From positions 30,042,874-30,106,873 of the forward strand of contig JANAVB010015600.1 of assembly GCA_029216955.1 (NCBI GenBank): a DNA stretch of 64,000 nt, in the 5' to 3' direction. Shown here piece after piece: positions 10,319 to 22,055 of this stretch. Position numbers and translations under genes: made by a program. Under the pieces are notes generated by a model. It searched no databases, was not told where the DNA came from, and was given only the letters and a program-made list of their open reading frames with translations. This DNA comes from Iris pallida (taxonomy: Eukaryota; Streptophyta; Magnoliopsida; Asparagales; Iridaceae). Every line of letters begins with the position of its first letter. The first letter of the stretch is position 1.

Positions 10319-11490
10319 TGTAGAAACAAAATCGTAAAGCAGAATACTCTAGAGGGGAGGGGGTGAATAGATTAGGCAGCGAAATATTGCTAATTAAAAA
10401 TCTCGTTAGCAGTTAGATCACCGATATAAAAATAATCACAAAGTAAATGACAGTAATAAAAAAGCAATCAGAAGGCAAACGCAAATACCGACATTTATAC
10501 TGGTTTCCCTCTTGTGAGGACTAGTCCAGTCGGAAGAACTCTAGTTTCCAGTTGAATCCACTATTGGAAAATTCTGTCAGTTTTCATACGAAGTCCTTGC
10601 AACTTCTACAGACGCGAGCTTTGATACGAAGAACTCGACCAACTTCAATTGTGAAGAGTTGTTTCTTCAATCAAGCCTTTGATTACAACCGCTTTGAAAC
10701 TTCTAGACCGTACCGCACTTGCAAATCGACTAGATGATTGTAACTGGCTTGGAATTTGAAAATGAAAGCTTTTGAGAACTCTTTGGAGAAAATGTAAGCT
10801 TTAGAAGAGAAGAGATTGAAAGTGAATTGGTGATTTGAAATGATCAAAATCCTTCTCTATTTATAGTTTTTCCAAAGACAGAATTCTGGCAGAATTCAAG
10901 CAGAACTCTGACAGAGCTCTTTGTAACAAATCGCAACTGAAGGGTGACCAAGTTCAAAATCAAACGTTCACATAACGTTCAACTTGGCCGAACTCTGGCC
11001 GAGTTCTGCTAGGGTTCTGCCAGTTGATTTTAAGGAAAATTATTTTGGCTTTTTGAAAAATCCTTCAGAAGCTTTTTATAAAATAGGATATTTTTGAAAA
11101 ATATAGGTTATTTTTAAAAGGATAGGGTGATTTTGAAAAACGATTCCAGACAGCCTATTTGCCAGTACTTCTTGGTGTACAATGTATTCCTAGACTCAAT
11201 AAAATAAAAAATTATATTGTTTTGAAGGAAATACATTCTGAATGTCAAACAGCTTCAGTCTTGAACATAGTAGATATCCATTATTAAGCGGTATCCAAAA
11301 CGTCGTAGGTAAACATCTGAATTGACTTGTATTTATATCGAGACAGAGTTTGATCAATTATTAAAATCAGGTTTGACCATGACCAATGGGCCAACAGTCT
11401 TTGGACATGAAGAACGTCCGCCTTGAAGATGCCTTTAATCTTGAAAGGTATCCATGCTGAAGCAGTCTTTCAACGTGAAGGGTGTCCAAA
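10319..11490 (-). repeat. Copia 5' LTR (outer boundary approximate)
   Basis: The inner end is fixed at 10319 by the primer-binding site (sense ..TTGTTTCTACA). The outer end is uncertain: a TGTTGGCCCATTGG-like start occurs at 11396, but similar LTR-style sequence continues to about 11490. A TATA box reads CTATAAATAG on the minus strand at 10866-10857, a plausible LTR promoter. The motif GGGGAGGGGGTGAATAG lies close to the inner end. Confidence 0.7.
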
Positions 11491-12241
11491 ATGATCAAGG
11501 TGTTAATCCGATCGGCCCGGGCCAGCCCAAGCCCAGAGTTGATCGGTCTTGACCGAATTTGGGCCAGGTCGGACTTAGCCCCAAGAGGAGGCAAGTTAGG
11601 CCAACTTGGAAGACCAAACCCAGCCCACTCCCAAACCCAGATTGGAGGTGTGCCAGGCCTAACTGGACTAGGTCCGGGCTGGTTCAGGGCATGGTCTGGG
11701 TTTAGATTAAAAAACTTAAAGAATAACAATTAAAGGAAGGAAACAAGATTTTTTTTATTAATTTGATTAAATTTAAAATTTTTGATATAATATTTTTTTA
11801 TAAACATAAACTAATGAATAGAAAAAAATTATTTATATTTTTGTGGGTTAAATTACAACTTGATAACATCAAATATTTGAGTTTTTCAACTTTATACCAT
11901 CAACTTTGATAACTATCAACTTAATAACTAAATTTCAAAAAAGACAAAAATTATCCCTCCGCTCTCTCCCATCTCCCACACCGATTGTCACCCCCCCCGC
12001 CGCCCTCCACCCCGCGACTGTGTTTGCAAAAACAAAAGTGTTTGATTACAAACTGAGAAGAGTGTCTACAAGTGTAAAAGTTAACTTCTGAAAAAGTACA
12101 ACTGTAGGAATCTAATCAGAAGACGATCACTTTATCTCTTGGACGATGCGATGTCGAAAAAGAAAGCCTTTGGCGAGTGCTGCAACAAGTGCTCAAGAGA
12201 TTATGATCATTAGTGATGCTTATGAAGTGATTTGAAACTCT
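11491..12241. other. Non-coding spacer between copia and CACTA-A
   Basis: A GC-rich segment (about 11505-11705, with GGGCCAGGTCGG-type words) is followed by AT-rich sequence. Next comes a stretch about 11850-11945 that resembles a dispersed repeat, then a C-rich patch (about 11990-12012). No gene is supported. Possible short coding remnants at 12120-12230 are too brief to assign. Confidence 0.4.
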
Positions 12242-12481
12242 CACTACCAGAAAATGATGAATTAGCGATGCTTCAAAACATCGCAAAAATGACAAAAATC
12301 GTCGCTAATCTGAATCTGCGACATTTTTTTGCAACATTTTGTCGACGTCGCAATTTTGCTAGTCGCTGATTCGAAAAGCATCGAAGAACGTCGCAAATTT
12401 GTGACGTCAACAAAAACGTCGCAGATTGGTGACGCTTTGCGATATCCTCAGAGACGTCGTAGAATTACGACGCTTTGCGAC
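12242..12481. repeat. CACTA-A terminal and subterminal repeats, outer part
   Basis: After CACTACCAG the sequence holds repeated GTCGC / GCGAC words in both orientations (GACGTCGC, TTTGCGACG). These are the kind of array bound by the TnpA-type protein. The run is cut at 12481 by solo LTR F and resumes at 15388. Confidence 0.75.
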
Positions 12482-15382
12482 TGTCACACCCCAGAACCAG
12501 AATACCGGAGAGCGGGGGAATGACTCAGCCATCTACGTATTACGGGTAGATGAATACCGTATAATACGATCAATGCTGTCTAAAAGACGAGGGGGTGCAT
12601 ACTACATGAAAGTCTCACTATAGTCACTCAACATCTATTGTCTCAATCATTCAAACAAGAAGCAATAATAGAGAATATGTAAGAATGAGCAGTACGACGT
12701 CCCAAATGCTCAGTCAAAATGTTCTTGAGATCTGGCTTTACAAAACATAGCCAGATGATATAACAAGATATACACAATCGTTATCAGCTGCAGTCTGACT
12801 TAGTTACAATTATGTAAAAGTAAGTACAAGACAATCCGACTAACATGTCGGTGCCAAGCGGAAAAATGTAAAGTAAGTAGCAAAACGAACGGGAAAGTAA
12901 AGAACCCACTCGTGTCCTCCTGCGATCATCCCTCTAGTATTGACCATCTTGGAGGTAGAAGTAAGCTGAGTCCTCGGGAACTGGCTCTAAATCTGGCCAT
13001 GCAAAACCAAAGAGGTTAGGCCTCTAATAGCAAGTACCACAAGGAAGCACGACATGATAACTAAAACCAGTGATAAGAGGTTTAGAATACGATAATTAAG
13101 TCTCCGCTTGCTACTGGGATTCACACAACATCACGATACTTCAAACCAACTTCCCAACCAAACAAGGACAGAAGTTGACCCGTCATGTCCTGACATTCTG
13201 ATCATTTCAGTAGTTAACAGAGTAGGTACAGTGCACAAACAAATCAATTAAATCGACCGTACAACTACTACGGCTTGCTAACTATAAGTTCCAAGTTACC
13301 CTGGAAATATGCAATAAGGGATTCCTCAGTTCTTACTATGTACAAGCAAGGCTAGTCTACCCAATAATCAATTACACCAATCATGAATTAGACGAGTCCC
13401 AGCGGGACACCCGTCAACAATGTATAGATAAATATATAAGCAGATACCACTACCTGTCTGTGTGGCAGATTTGCAGTATCTGTGGGAACCAGCCGGCATA
13501 TCGGGGCACTAATTATCCCGGGATGGCTGCCATATAAGAACTCGGGAATCCATTCTCTCCATGCAATCGCTATTTTATTTAACTTAATAGTCCCTATGTT
13601 AATCAAAATCTCATGCCGTGGATCATGGTGATTCAGAATGAGTACTTTCGTACAGAGTACGATATGGATAACTCGACAACAATGTTCGTGCGATTAGGTT
13701 GTAGGTCTTACATAGTGTAATGCAACAATCAAACCTAGCCACAGAATAATCATGCCTTGACTGTAAGGTACACATGCTGCTTTTATAGAAACAAGTTGAA
13801 GTCTGCACGTGTCCATATGCCAATATTCAGGATCGGCTAGTCGATTGCAATAGTTCATGGTTAATATGAACGTGTCTCATTCAATTTTAGTAAGACGACT
13901 AGCCAGTCTCTTAGTTCCAACTAGGAACGCATGATCAATCATTTAGTCAAGGTAACAATCAATATCAATTCGTGCCAAGGCATGAAAGTCAAACTAGTAT
14001 TTAGTATGGTCGAGTCTATAACTCTCAGGGTTAAGTTCCAGTCATTCTGGGTATCCGTAAACCAATCGGGTCATAGGGCACATTCCATACAACAATATGT
14101 ATTAACAATATTAACATATCCTGATTATATCGAGTCCATGTCAAAAGGCGTAAGGATAAATAAGGGGTACCATGTACCCAAAGGAGTACGCTCAATAAAA
14201 TACGTGTAAAGGAGATTTACGCGTGAGGGAAGTTTACGCATAAAGGAGTATGCTCCAATAGAGGAACAAAGTTACGCTTAAAACTCGTCTTACGCCAAGC
14301 AAGAGGAGTACGCGTAAATAATAAAGTTACGCGTAAAACTTGCATGCATAAAGAGTCCAAGTTTACGCGTGAATCTTGTATGCGTAAAGAATAACGTTAC
14401 ACGTAAAACAATGTACGTGTAAAAGAATCGTTACGCGTAAAACAATGTACATATAAAGAATAATGCTACGCGTAAAATATGTACGCGTAAAGAATAATAT
14501 TACGCGTAAAATAATGTACGCGTAAAGGAATCGTTACACGTAAAACAATGTACGCGTAAAGAATAATGTTACGCGTAAAATATGTACGCGTAAAGAATAA
14601 CGTTACGCGTGAAATATGTACGCGCAAAGAATACACCAAGCCAGAGTAGACTTGCGTAAACCGAATTCACGCTGAGACGAATGAACGTGGGCGTAGAGCT
14701 TGATATTACGTGGACACGTATAAACGTGTGCGTAGAGCTTATATTACGCGGGCACGTATAAACGTGTGCGTAGAGAGCCTCCGGAACTCCAATTCCATGA
14801 ACTTCAATCTGAGCCAAAAATGGGAGTTCCACGGACCGAAAGGGGTTATAACACAAATCTCACAATCTGGAACGAACGAAACTTGAATAAGGAAGTTTGA
14901 TAAATCAAAACCCACAAAATCCGAAAATGACAATTCTAGATCTACTAAAAATGAAACTTCAAAATACAAAATGCCAAGTTCTAAACTGTCTTAGGATCAC
15001 GAGAGGAAGATAAATGAACCATAAAAATATAGGTTCTCATGTGGAGCAAGATGTACTTGCCTAAGCTCTTGGTAGGTGGAGAGAGTTATGAGGAAGAAGA
15101 AGAGTAAATAAGAAGGAGAAGTAATGAAGAGAGAGAGGGTTGGGGTTTTAAATGGAGATGTGGTAGGTGGGGAGTTGGGTTCATGATGAACCACCAAATC
15201 CGGAAATAAACCAACCCAAGCCGAACCTAAGAGCAAAACTTAAAGCAGAAAATAAAATACAGAAAAATGATTAGTGAAGAATTAAGGGAATTAAATACAG
15301 AACAAATGCATGATAAATATTAAATAAATACATTCAAGGAGTACACATATTAAAATATGTATTCTGGGAATGGGGAGTGACA
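12482..15382 (-). mobile_element. Solo LTR F
   Basis: A 2901-bp TGTCACACCCC..GGAGTGACA unit flanked by GCGAC (12477-12481 and 15383-15387), inside the CACTA-A subterminal array. There is no internal coding sequence and no second copy, so it is a solo LTR. Its start (CAGAACCAGAATAC..GAGAGCGGGGG) matches solo LTR G at 20105, and it shares a segment with G (about 14880-14990 versus 22265-22375). By analogy with C its sense is the minus strand. Confidence 0.88.
14215..14765. repeat. Degenerate tandem array rich in TACGCGTAAA
   Basis: About 550 bp of imperfect repeats of TTACGCGTAAA and GTACGCGTAAAGAAT, with units of roughly 30-40 bp. The palindrome ACGCGT recurs many times. The array is internal to solo LTR F, and G has an unrelated array at the comparable position. 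Confidence 0.85.
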
Positions 15383-15387
15383 GCGAC

Positions 15388-15710
15388 GCCCATAGACGTC
15401 ACAGTTTTGCGACCTCCGTAGACGTCGCCAATTTGCGACGTTTTACAACAGAAATTTGTGACCCATTAACACCAAATTGATGACGCATTGATACAAGATT
15501 GCGACGTTTTGCGACGTCTAATGACGTCACAAATTTGTGACCTTTTGCGACATCCTTAGACGTCGCAAATTTGCGACGTTGTGCGACGCCTCTAGACATC
15601 GCTGATTTACGATGTTTTGCGATGATCACATGACGTCGCAAATTAGTGACGCTTTGCGACGTTTCATGGAGTCGCAAAGCGTCACAGAACGTCGCTAATT
15701 CTGAAAAAAA
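15388..15710. repeat. CACTA-A subterminal repeats, inner part
   Basis: Dense GACGTCGC, TTTGCGACG and GTCGCAAA motifs in both orientations, continuing the array that solo LTR F interrupted. It ends about 15705 where AT-rich sequence begins. Confidence 0.8.
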
Positions 15711-16059
15711 TAAAGAATAAAAAAAATATCCAGCATTCCAGCAGCTAATTTGGTATAAAAGATAGCATTTCAGCAGGCACAATGAATGAACAAGTGCATA
15801 CAACATCACGAGTCCACCCAACATCAACAAGTACATTCAATAAGTCCATCCATCCAAGATCACAATTCAACAAGTCAACAAGTTCATCCAACATCAACAA
15901 GTCTATCCATCCAATATCACACAGGTAGTAAAAACATATCCAAATAGTACACTCAACCACTAGGAAAAGAAAAAAATGTCCAAACATTAGACCCAACAAT
16001 GGGCTAACACACAAGCATGCAAAAAAACTGATCGACAGGAGAAGGAACACGGCTAAGCG

Positions 16060-16707
16060 GGATATGAGGTAATAATACTCCGCCAACGACAACGTCTCCG
16101 TATCTGACGACAGCGAAACAGCTGGAATAGTCGGTGGTGGAGTAGAAACGGCTGTAGTGGACGATGTTCCATGCTCTAATGCTCGCAGTCGGGCATCCAT
16201 GGAGGATATCAGGTTGTTGTTGCTCTGCATCACATCCGCACTCATAATCCTGAGCTCTATAATGCTACGCTCGAGCGCTTCATATCGTGCAGTGAGCCCC
16301 GCATCATCCATCTGCACGACATAAGGTATCTCTGTCCTCCGTTGCATCTCATCACGCAACTCGGTAATCTGACGTTCCACGATCTCCTGGACGTGCACCG
16401 ATGCTTGCAAAGTCGTGGCGAGGAGTGCACAGTGAAAGAGGGGGTCCTGGATCACTCCATCGTCAAACGAGCATCGTAGGATCCCGTACCGTAGTATGTA
16501 CCCCGATAAAGACCCCAATGGCGATCATCCAGAGCACGTCCGGTGACGGAGTTGCAGGCGGCTGCGTGAAAGTACCGGGTGCTCCCTCTGTAAGAGCACT
16601 AGCAACCGCCTGATCACGTAACCTAACATACTCCTCCTAGAAAAATGTCCTAGTCTAACGTCAAAGGTATTTATTTGCATGTCTATAATATGTTAAGAGA
16701 TTTGCTT

Positions 16708-16774
<67 letters not shown>

Positions 16775-17910
16775 GCGAATTTGTACTTAAATTATATATA
16801 AGGAAGTCGAACATACATAGGTCTATGTGGCCCTCTCATCGACGAACTGGTCGCCCTTCCGATGGGTGGCCAAGAAGAAGGTCACCATGTTCGCGTCCTC
16901 TCCCTTTTATACACATTAAAAGATAATATTTATTATTAAAGTGAAACATTTTATCCAACTGTGTAGAAAGTAATATATATTTAATATATGATACATACAA
17001 GACGACGAAAATGTTTCGTCATGGGAATTGATCCACCACATCGCTGACTCGACAATGACCGTACCATCTTTGCCTTTATCAATTTCTCCTTGTTCCTGGA
17101 ATCCTCGAACTTCACCTTCATCTCCGCCCAATGTAAGGGCGTGATCCAACCATGGATCGACTTTCCATCGCGTTCACGAGCCTTTTGGAGGCTGATCGCA
17201 TCGCGAATAAGCTTTCCGAGGACGGAGGGAAATTGATGCTCGATCTTGGCAACCCGATGGGGGTGGATAGAAGTATATTTGCTGCAACAAATAAAAAATA
17301 GAGTTATACATTAAATGATAATTGATATTAAAAATATATGTAATTAAATTTTACCTTGAAGTGGGCAAACCAAGAAGCATTTCTTTCTTCGGGAGCGGAG
17401 GAGTAGTTGATCCAAGACCCACCATAGTTCTGCCTCAGAAACTGTCCCAGTCTTCTCTGTACGACCGAGGGTCTATATCTGTACAACCATAATTAAATTC
17501 ATGAATATATATATATATATATATAGATGTAATAAAAAATAAATACTAATTAACTTACTTTGTATGCATGTCTGTCCAAATCTCTATCCGCCTCTCCTCC
17601 AGAGGCGCACATGGAGGATCGCTCTCATCTACATCCTCAGTGGGAGCGACGTCCCTATCTGCTCCTCTTCCTCCATGGTGCCAGTAACTAGGGCAATAGT
17701 GGAGGAGCTGGGAGCAGACCCGAGCCTAGAACTGCTTGTCCCAGGAGTATCGGCAAGACCCGACGATGGACTACTCGCGGATGGAGGAATAGTAGATGGA
17801 GCAGTATACTCGTGACTGGGACCTAGAACGGTATGGTATGGTAGAGTACTACTGGAGGGTCCGAAACTACCCCGCCGTCGTACTGCACAACTACCTCTGC
17901 GTCGTAGCAT
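16060..17910 (-). pseudogene. TnpA-like plant transposase (PF03004-type) of CACTA-A
   Basis: The exon layout parallels the intact CACTA-B gene. Exon 1 (17910-17559) is MLRRRG.. ending ERRIEIWTDMHTK, with a 1-base frameshift near 17635. Exon 2 (17478-17355) is 124 nt, the same length as in CACTA-B (RYRPSVVQRRLGQFL..). Exon 3 (17281-16999) encodes SIHPHRVAKIEHQFPSVLGK..KARERDGKSIHGWIT..CGGSIPMTKHFRRL, the family signature. Exon 4 (about 16905-16800) reads THRKGDQFVDERAT. The last exon starts EEYVRLRDQAVASAL at 16636 and continues into a helical region after a frameshift. GT..AG borders are visible. A (TA)n run fills the intron before the last exon. The protein would bind subterminal repeats. 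Confidence 0.8.
16712..16772. repeat. (TA)n microsatellite
   Basis: About 61 bp of TA repeats in an intron of the CACTA-A TnpA-like gene. Confidence 0.95.
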
Positions 17911-17943
17911 ACCTGCAAATAACATATGATAATAAAATACAAA

Positions 17944-17947
<4 letters not shown>

Positions 17948-18001
<54 letters not shown>
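17948..18001. repeat. (TA)n microsatellite
   Basis: About 54 bp of TA repeats immediately 5' of the TnpA-like gene. Confidence 0.95.
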
Positions 18002-18007
<6 letters not shown>

Positions 18008-18170
18008 ATCACAAAAGTAGCCCAGAGTATCACACAAACTAACTCACAATAATAGCCCAGAGTACCAGAAAAGTAGCCTAGAGTATCACAAAAGTAGCCC
18101 AGAGTAGCACACGAACTAAGTCACAAAATGAAGTAGACCAGAGTCACAAAACTAGACCAGTGGACCATAC
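18002..18170. repeat. Imperfect short tandem repeats
   Basis: Variants of GTAGCCCAGAGTATCACAAA recur with a spacing near 20-40 bp between the two CACTA-A genes. No coding sequence is seen from here to 18354. Confidence 0.6.
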
Positions 18171-21100
18171 AACACAATAGTAGACAATAAAAGTATCTAG
18201 TCTACTTGTCATGTGACCCATGAAGCTTGGCCCAGACCCCCAACCAATCTGCACGCATCATGGGTGCAATCTGTAAGAAAGAATATAATCAATGTACAAG
18301 TACAAATCAGTACCAAAATGAGACATGAAATGAGATGTTAAAATTATATTACTTTCAATCATCTTCTAAAAATTCATCTTCTTCGTCATGCTCGTCGTCT
18401 TCCTCCTCCTCCTCCTCATCATCTTCACTTTCATCTAGTAGATCTTCCTCTTCAGATATTTCTATCTCTTCTACATAATAATTAGATGTGGAATGAGAAA
18501 CTTTCGTCGAGTCCACATCTACAATATTTGGTAGAAGAGGTAGATCATCCCCTTGATAAGCTACTTTGTGAACGTCAACGGTATTTCTTGCCTTGGTCTT
18601 GTATACTGCCCACCAGTCTGACCTCACTGTCTCCCGTTTAGGATAGGTTATGAAGTACACGGGCTGAGCCTGACTGGAAAGGACAAATAGTTCATAGCCC
18701 TAATACCGACGCCGATAGTTTATATCCACAAGACCATGCTTGTCCATTCTCCAACCTTGATCTTGAATCAGATCGAACCAATCATAGCTGAATAGCACGA
18801 TGTTTGTAGGCTCTATTCCATAATTAAATGTCAACTCCATAATCTCTCATAAGACGTCGTAGAAATCACTGCCTGTATCGACATCCATCTACATCGATGA
18901 TTTATACACAAACAACTATTTTTTGTGGAATCGAGATCCACGAAGTTGTCTCTGATCGGGGCAGTTGTTGACTTGAACCTAAATCCATTAACACAGTAGT
19001 TTGGCCAGATTTTTACGTCCAGAATTGGGCCCTTGGCAAGAGTTCTAATTGACTCATTCGTAAGTCTTGTGTGTGGAAGATCGACCTACATACCAAAGAA
19101 TAGCAAACTAAGTTCATTGCTCAAATAATATGTAAAGTGCATATATATACAAGACCCTTACATATGCACTCAGCCAGGAAAAAAAATAACGTTTCATTTC
19201 CTGGTCTGCTTCTTTGTCTGTTATGTGTGGCCTAGTCGACCTCATCTCATCATTAAATATGCTGAAAAACAAAAAAAATATTGGCCAATTATGGTCAATG
19301 CTACTACATTAAGATGACGTGAACGTGAACATATTATTTACTTACTCCTCAAGCTTATCCACCTCATCCTCGTCGCAGTTGCGTAAACATATATTCGAGC
19401 AGCCGTTAACTCATAGTCGTTGAAATATCTCTTCTTCAGTTTACCCGAAGGCTTCCCTTTAGCATTGATACCTTCAGTATTGCATCATTACCTTCTTCAT
19501 CTTCGTCGTCGTTTCTGGAGCTCTTGTTCTATTAGTTGCAACATGAGGCTTGAGATACATCGAACAAAATATTGTAATCTTCTCAAGAATATAAGATTCA
19601 CAAATAAAAGCCTCAACCCGTACCTTGTTTTTCACCTTTCTTTTTAGGTGGTTCAAATACCGCTCGAACGGTTACATCCATCGATAACCGACGGGTCCAC
19701 CAACACGTGCCTCATAGGAAAGATGAATTGGAAAATGCTCCATAGAGTCGAAGAAACCAGAATGGAACACCCTCTTGTGCATGCAGAGTGTTACCACAAT
19801 GTCCTGCTTTTGTTTTTCTAGACGACTGACTAGCAGTTTATTAGAACAAAGATCTCTGAAGAATATGCTAAGTTCTGTCAAAGGATCCCAAACTGCAGCC
19901 GGTAAGATCTCCCTAAATGTAATCAGAATTAATCTCTCCATGAATATGTGGCAGTCGTGGCTCTTTATACTCGTCAGTTTGTTCTCCTTCGTGTTGACAC
20001 ATCTTCTTAGATTGGACACATAGCCGTCTAAAAATTTGAGGCCCTGAATCCACCTACATCCTCTTCCTTCCTCCTTGTCCAGTAAGAAAATGGCCTTGGG
20101 CTGCTGTCACGCCCCAGAACCAGAATACTAGAGAGCGGGGGCAGACATAGCCAGCTACGTATATGAAATGGAATCCATCTCGCTATACGGTCACGGCTGT
20201 CTAGATACATGAGGGTTTATCTACAAGCCAACAGTCTCTTAAGGTCATGAACAAGACTAGTGCCTCAATCACAAGCAAGTAAGTAAAAGTCACAAGATGT
20301 ATGATCATTAAATATACAATAGTAAGGCGTCCCAAACATTACATATTCAGTTGGTCATGAAGCTAGTCGTTACAAAATGTCAGGACTAGCAAGAGTTTAG
20401 TCATACATGATCAACCCTAGGATCTGTTAATCATGTTACAGCCCGTAGGCAGACAGTAAGTAAGTGCAATCGAGCTAAACAGGTGCTCGTCGGCTAAACG
20501 CCTCAAAAGAATATTTTTACAATAGAGTGGGAGAGCCAAAAATAACCTACTCGTTGCCAGGGTTCCGTCTAGTGGCCACCATCTGGCTGGAAGGTCGGTA
20601 GATCCTCTGGAGCTGCTCCGAAATCTGGCCACACAAAACCAGCTGGGTCAGACCCCAGAAAGAGCAAGTGCCACAAAGGAAGCTTCACTTAAGAGCTAAA
20701 ACCAGCAATCAACACAAGATATAATTAAAAGTAAGAACTGAAAATAAAGAAAATACACCAGGATGATATACGACGAGATAACCATGGAACTATTCAGATA
20801 ACCAGGTTACAACCCGTAAACCAAACAAGGACCGGGGTTGTAACCCTTCGTCTGAACAGAACTTGGAATTCTCACCATTTATCGGTAAAATAAATACAAG
20901 CATTCTGGTCATTCAATAATTTGGAACAGGATCAGGGCAAGACTAGACTGGTTAGACTCCGTCCAATCACTTCACGGCCATGCAAGAATTACGGCTTGAT
21001 ACTTTAACTAACTAGGGTTGTCACAAGCCTAATTACTAACAAGATGCAGTAAGATTATTACACAGCCACAAGCCCTGCAGACCATCCAGGTTACCCAGGT

Positions 21101-21729
21101 TAAAAGATTAGAGTTGAATTCAGGTGGGTACATCGTCCAGGAAACGAATGTACCCTTAGGTAGCTTGAAGGGCGCAACACATGACAGTGTGTTGGAAATG
21201 TGTCCTACTCGACGGCAGGCTACAGATCCCAAGGGGTGCCCAGGTAACGGGATTGCCTGTAGCTGGAAAATCTCGTCATGACTAATGTATTAATCTAGTT
21301 ATTAGCCTTAGTCCATTTCAGTAGGTACTCCTGACCGTGGTACTCAGGAGTCCTTGTCCTAGACATGATGCAAGACAGGACTAGTTTATTTATACAAACA
21401 CAATCGCCCACGGTGTCCAGATTAATTATACAGGTCATGTCATGTCAGGTAGCCATCGCAACAGCTATTCGAGATGATCATGTAAGGTTATTATGCCAAG
21501 TGTACTTGTCAGGAGTGCGCTACGACGGGCCACTATCAGGTCATGTCAGGTTATTATGTCAGGAGTGCACCACTACGGGTCACTATCACGTCATGCTCAA
21601 TTATCAATTACAAATATATCAAGTAAATTCGTGATTATCAAGTTCAGGATAAAAGGCATAAGGATATAAAATGGACGTTAAATATCTAATAAAATATTAA
21701 TACACAGGGCTATAGAAGATCCAGGGTAA

Positions 21730-21847
21730 TCAGGCTACGCTCAAGTCAGGCTACGCTCAGGTCAGGCTATGCTCAGGTCAGGCTACGCTCAGGTCAGGCT
21801 ACGCTCAGGTCAGGCTACGCTCAGGTCAGGCTACGCTCAGGTCAGGG
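21730..21847. repeat. 16-bp tandem array
   Basis: About seven copies of TCAGGCTACGCTCAGG with single-base variants. Confidence 0.92.
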
Positions 21848-22055
21848 TATGCAAGACATACGCTTCCAAAAGGCAGCGTATGTACTCCATACGACTCCTC
21901 ATCAAGGCAGCGTATGAGGTCCATACGACTCTTTGTCAAGGCAGCGTATTAGGTCCATACGACTCCTTGTCAAGGCAGCGTATGAGGTCGAAACGACTCC
22001 TTGTCAAGGCAGCGTATACAAGACATACGCTTCCAAAAGGCAGCGTATGTAAGAC
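21848..22055. repeat. 34-bp tandem array
   Basis: Four to five copies of a 34-bp unit beginning GGCAGCGTATGAGGTCCATA, directly adjoining the 16-bp array. Both arrays share CGTATG / CATACG words. Confidence 0.88.

Larger units (their letters stand above)
3996..11490 (-). mobile_element. Ty1/copia retrotransposon, 3'-truncated and nested
   Basis: Read on the minus strand the order is 5' LTR (about 11490-10319), a tRNA-Met-type primer-binding site, gag with a CCHC knuckle, protease, GAG-pre-integrase, integrase, RT and RNase H. That is the copia order. The 3' LTR is not seen, because the LTR at 1-3995 is inserted in or just after RNase H and the remainder would lie left of the window. A 1.46-kb LTR element splits RNase H. 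Stops, frameshifts and a 47-bp duplication show the copy is dead. The lineage is probably Tork-like, judged only from protein style and the LTR motif GGGGAGGGGGTGAATAG. Confidence 0.9.
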
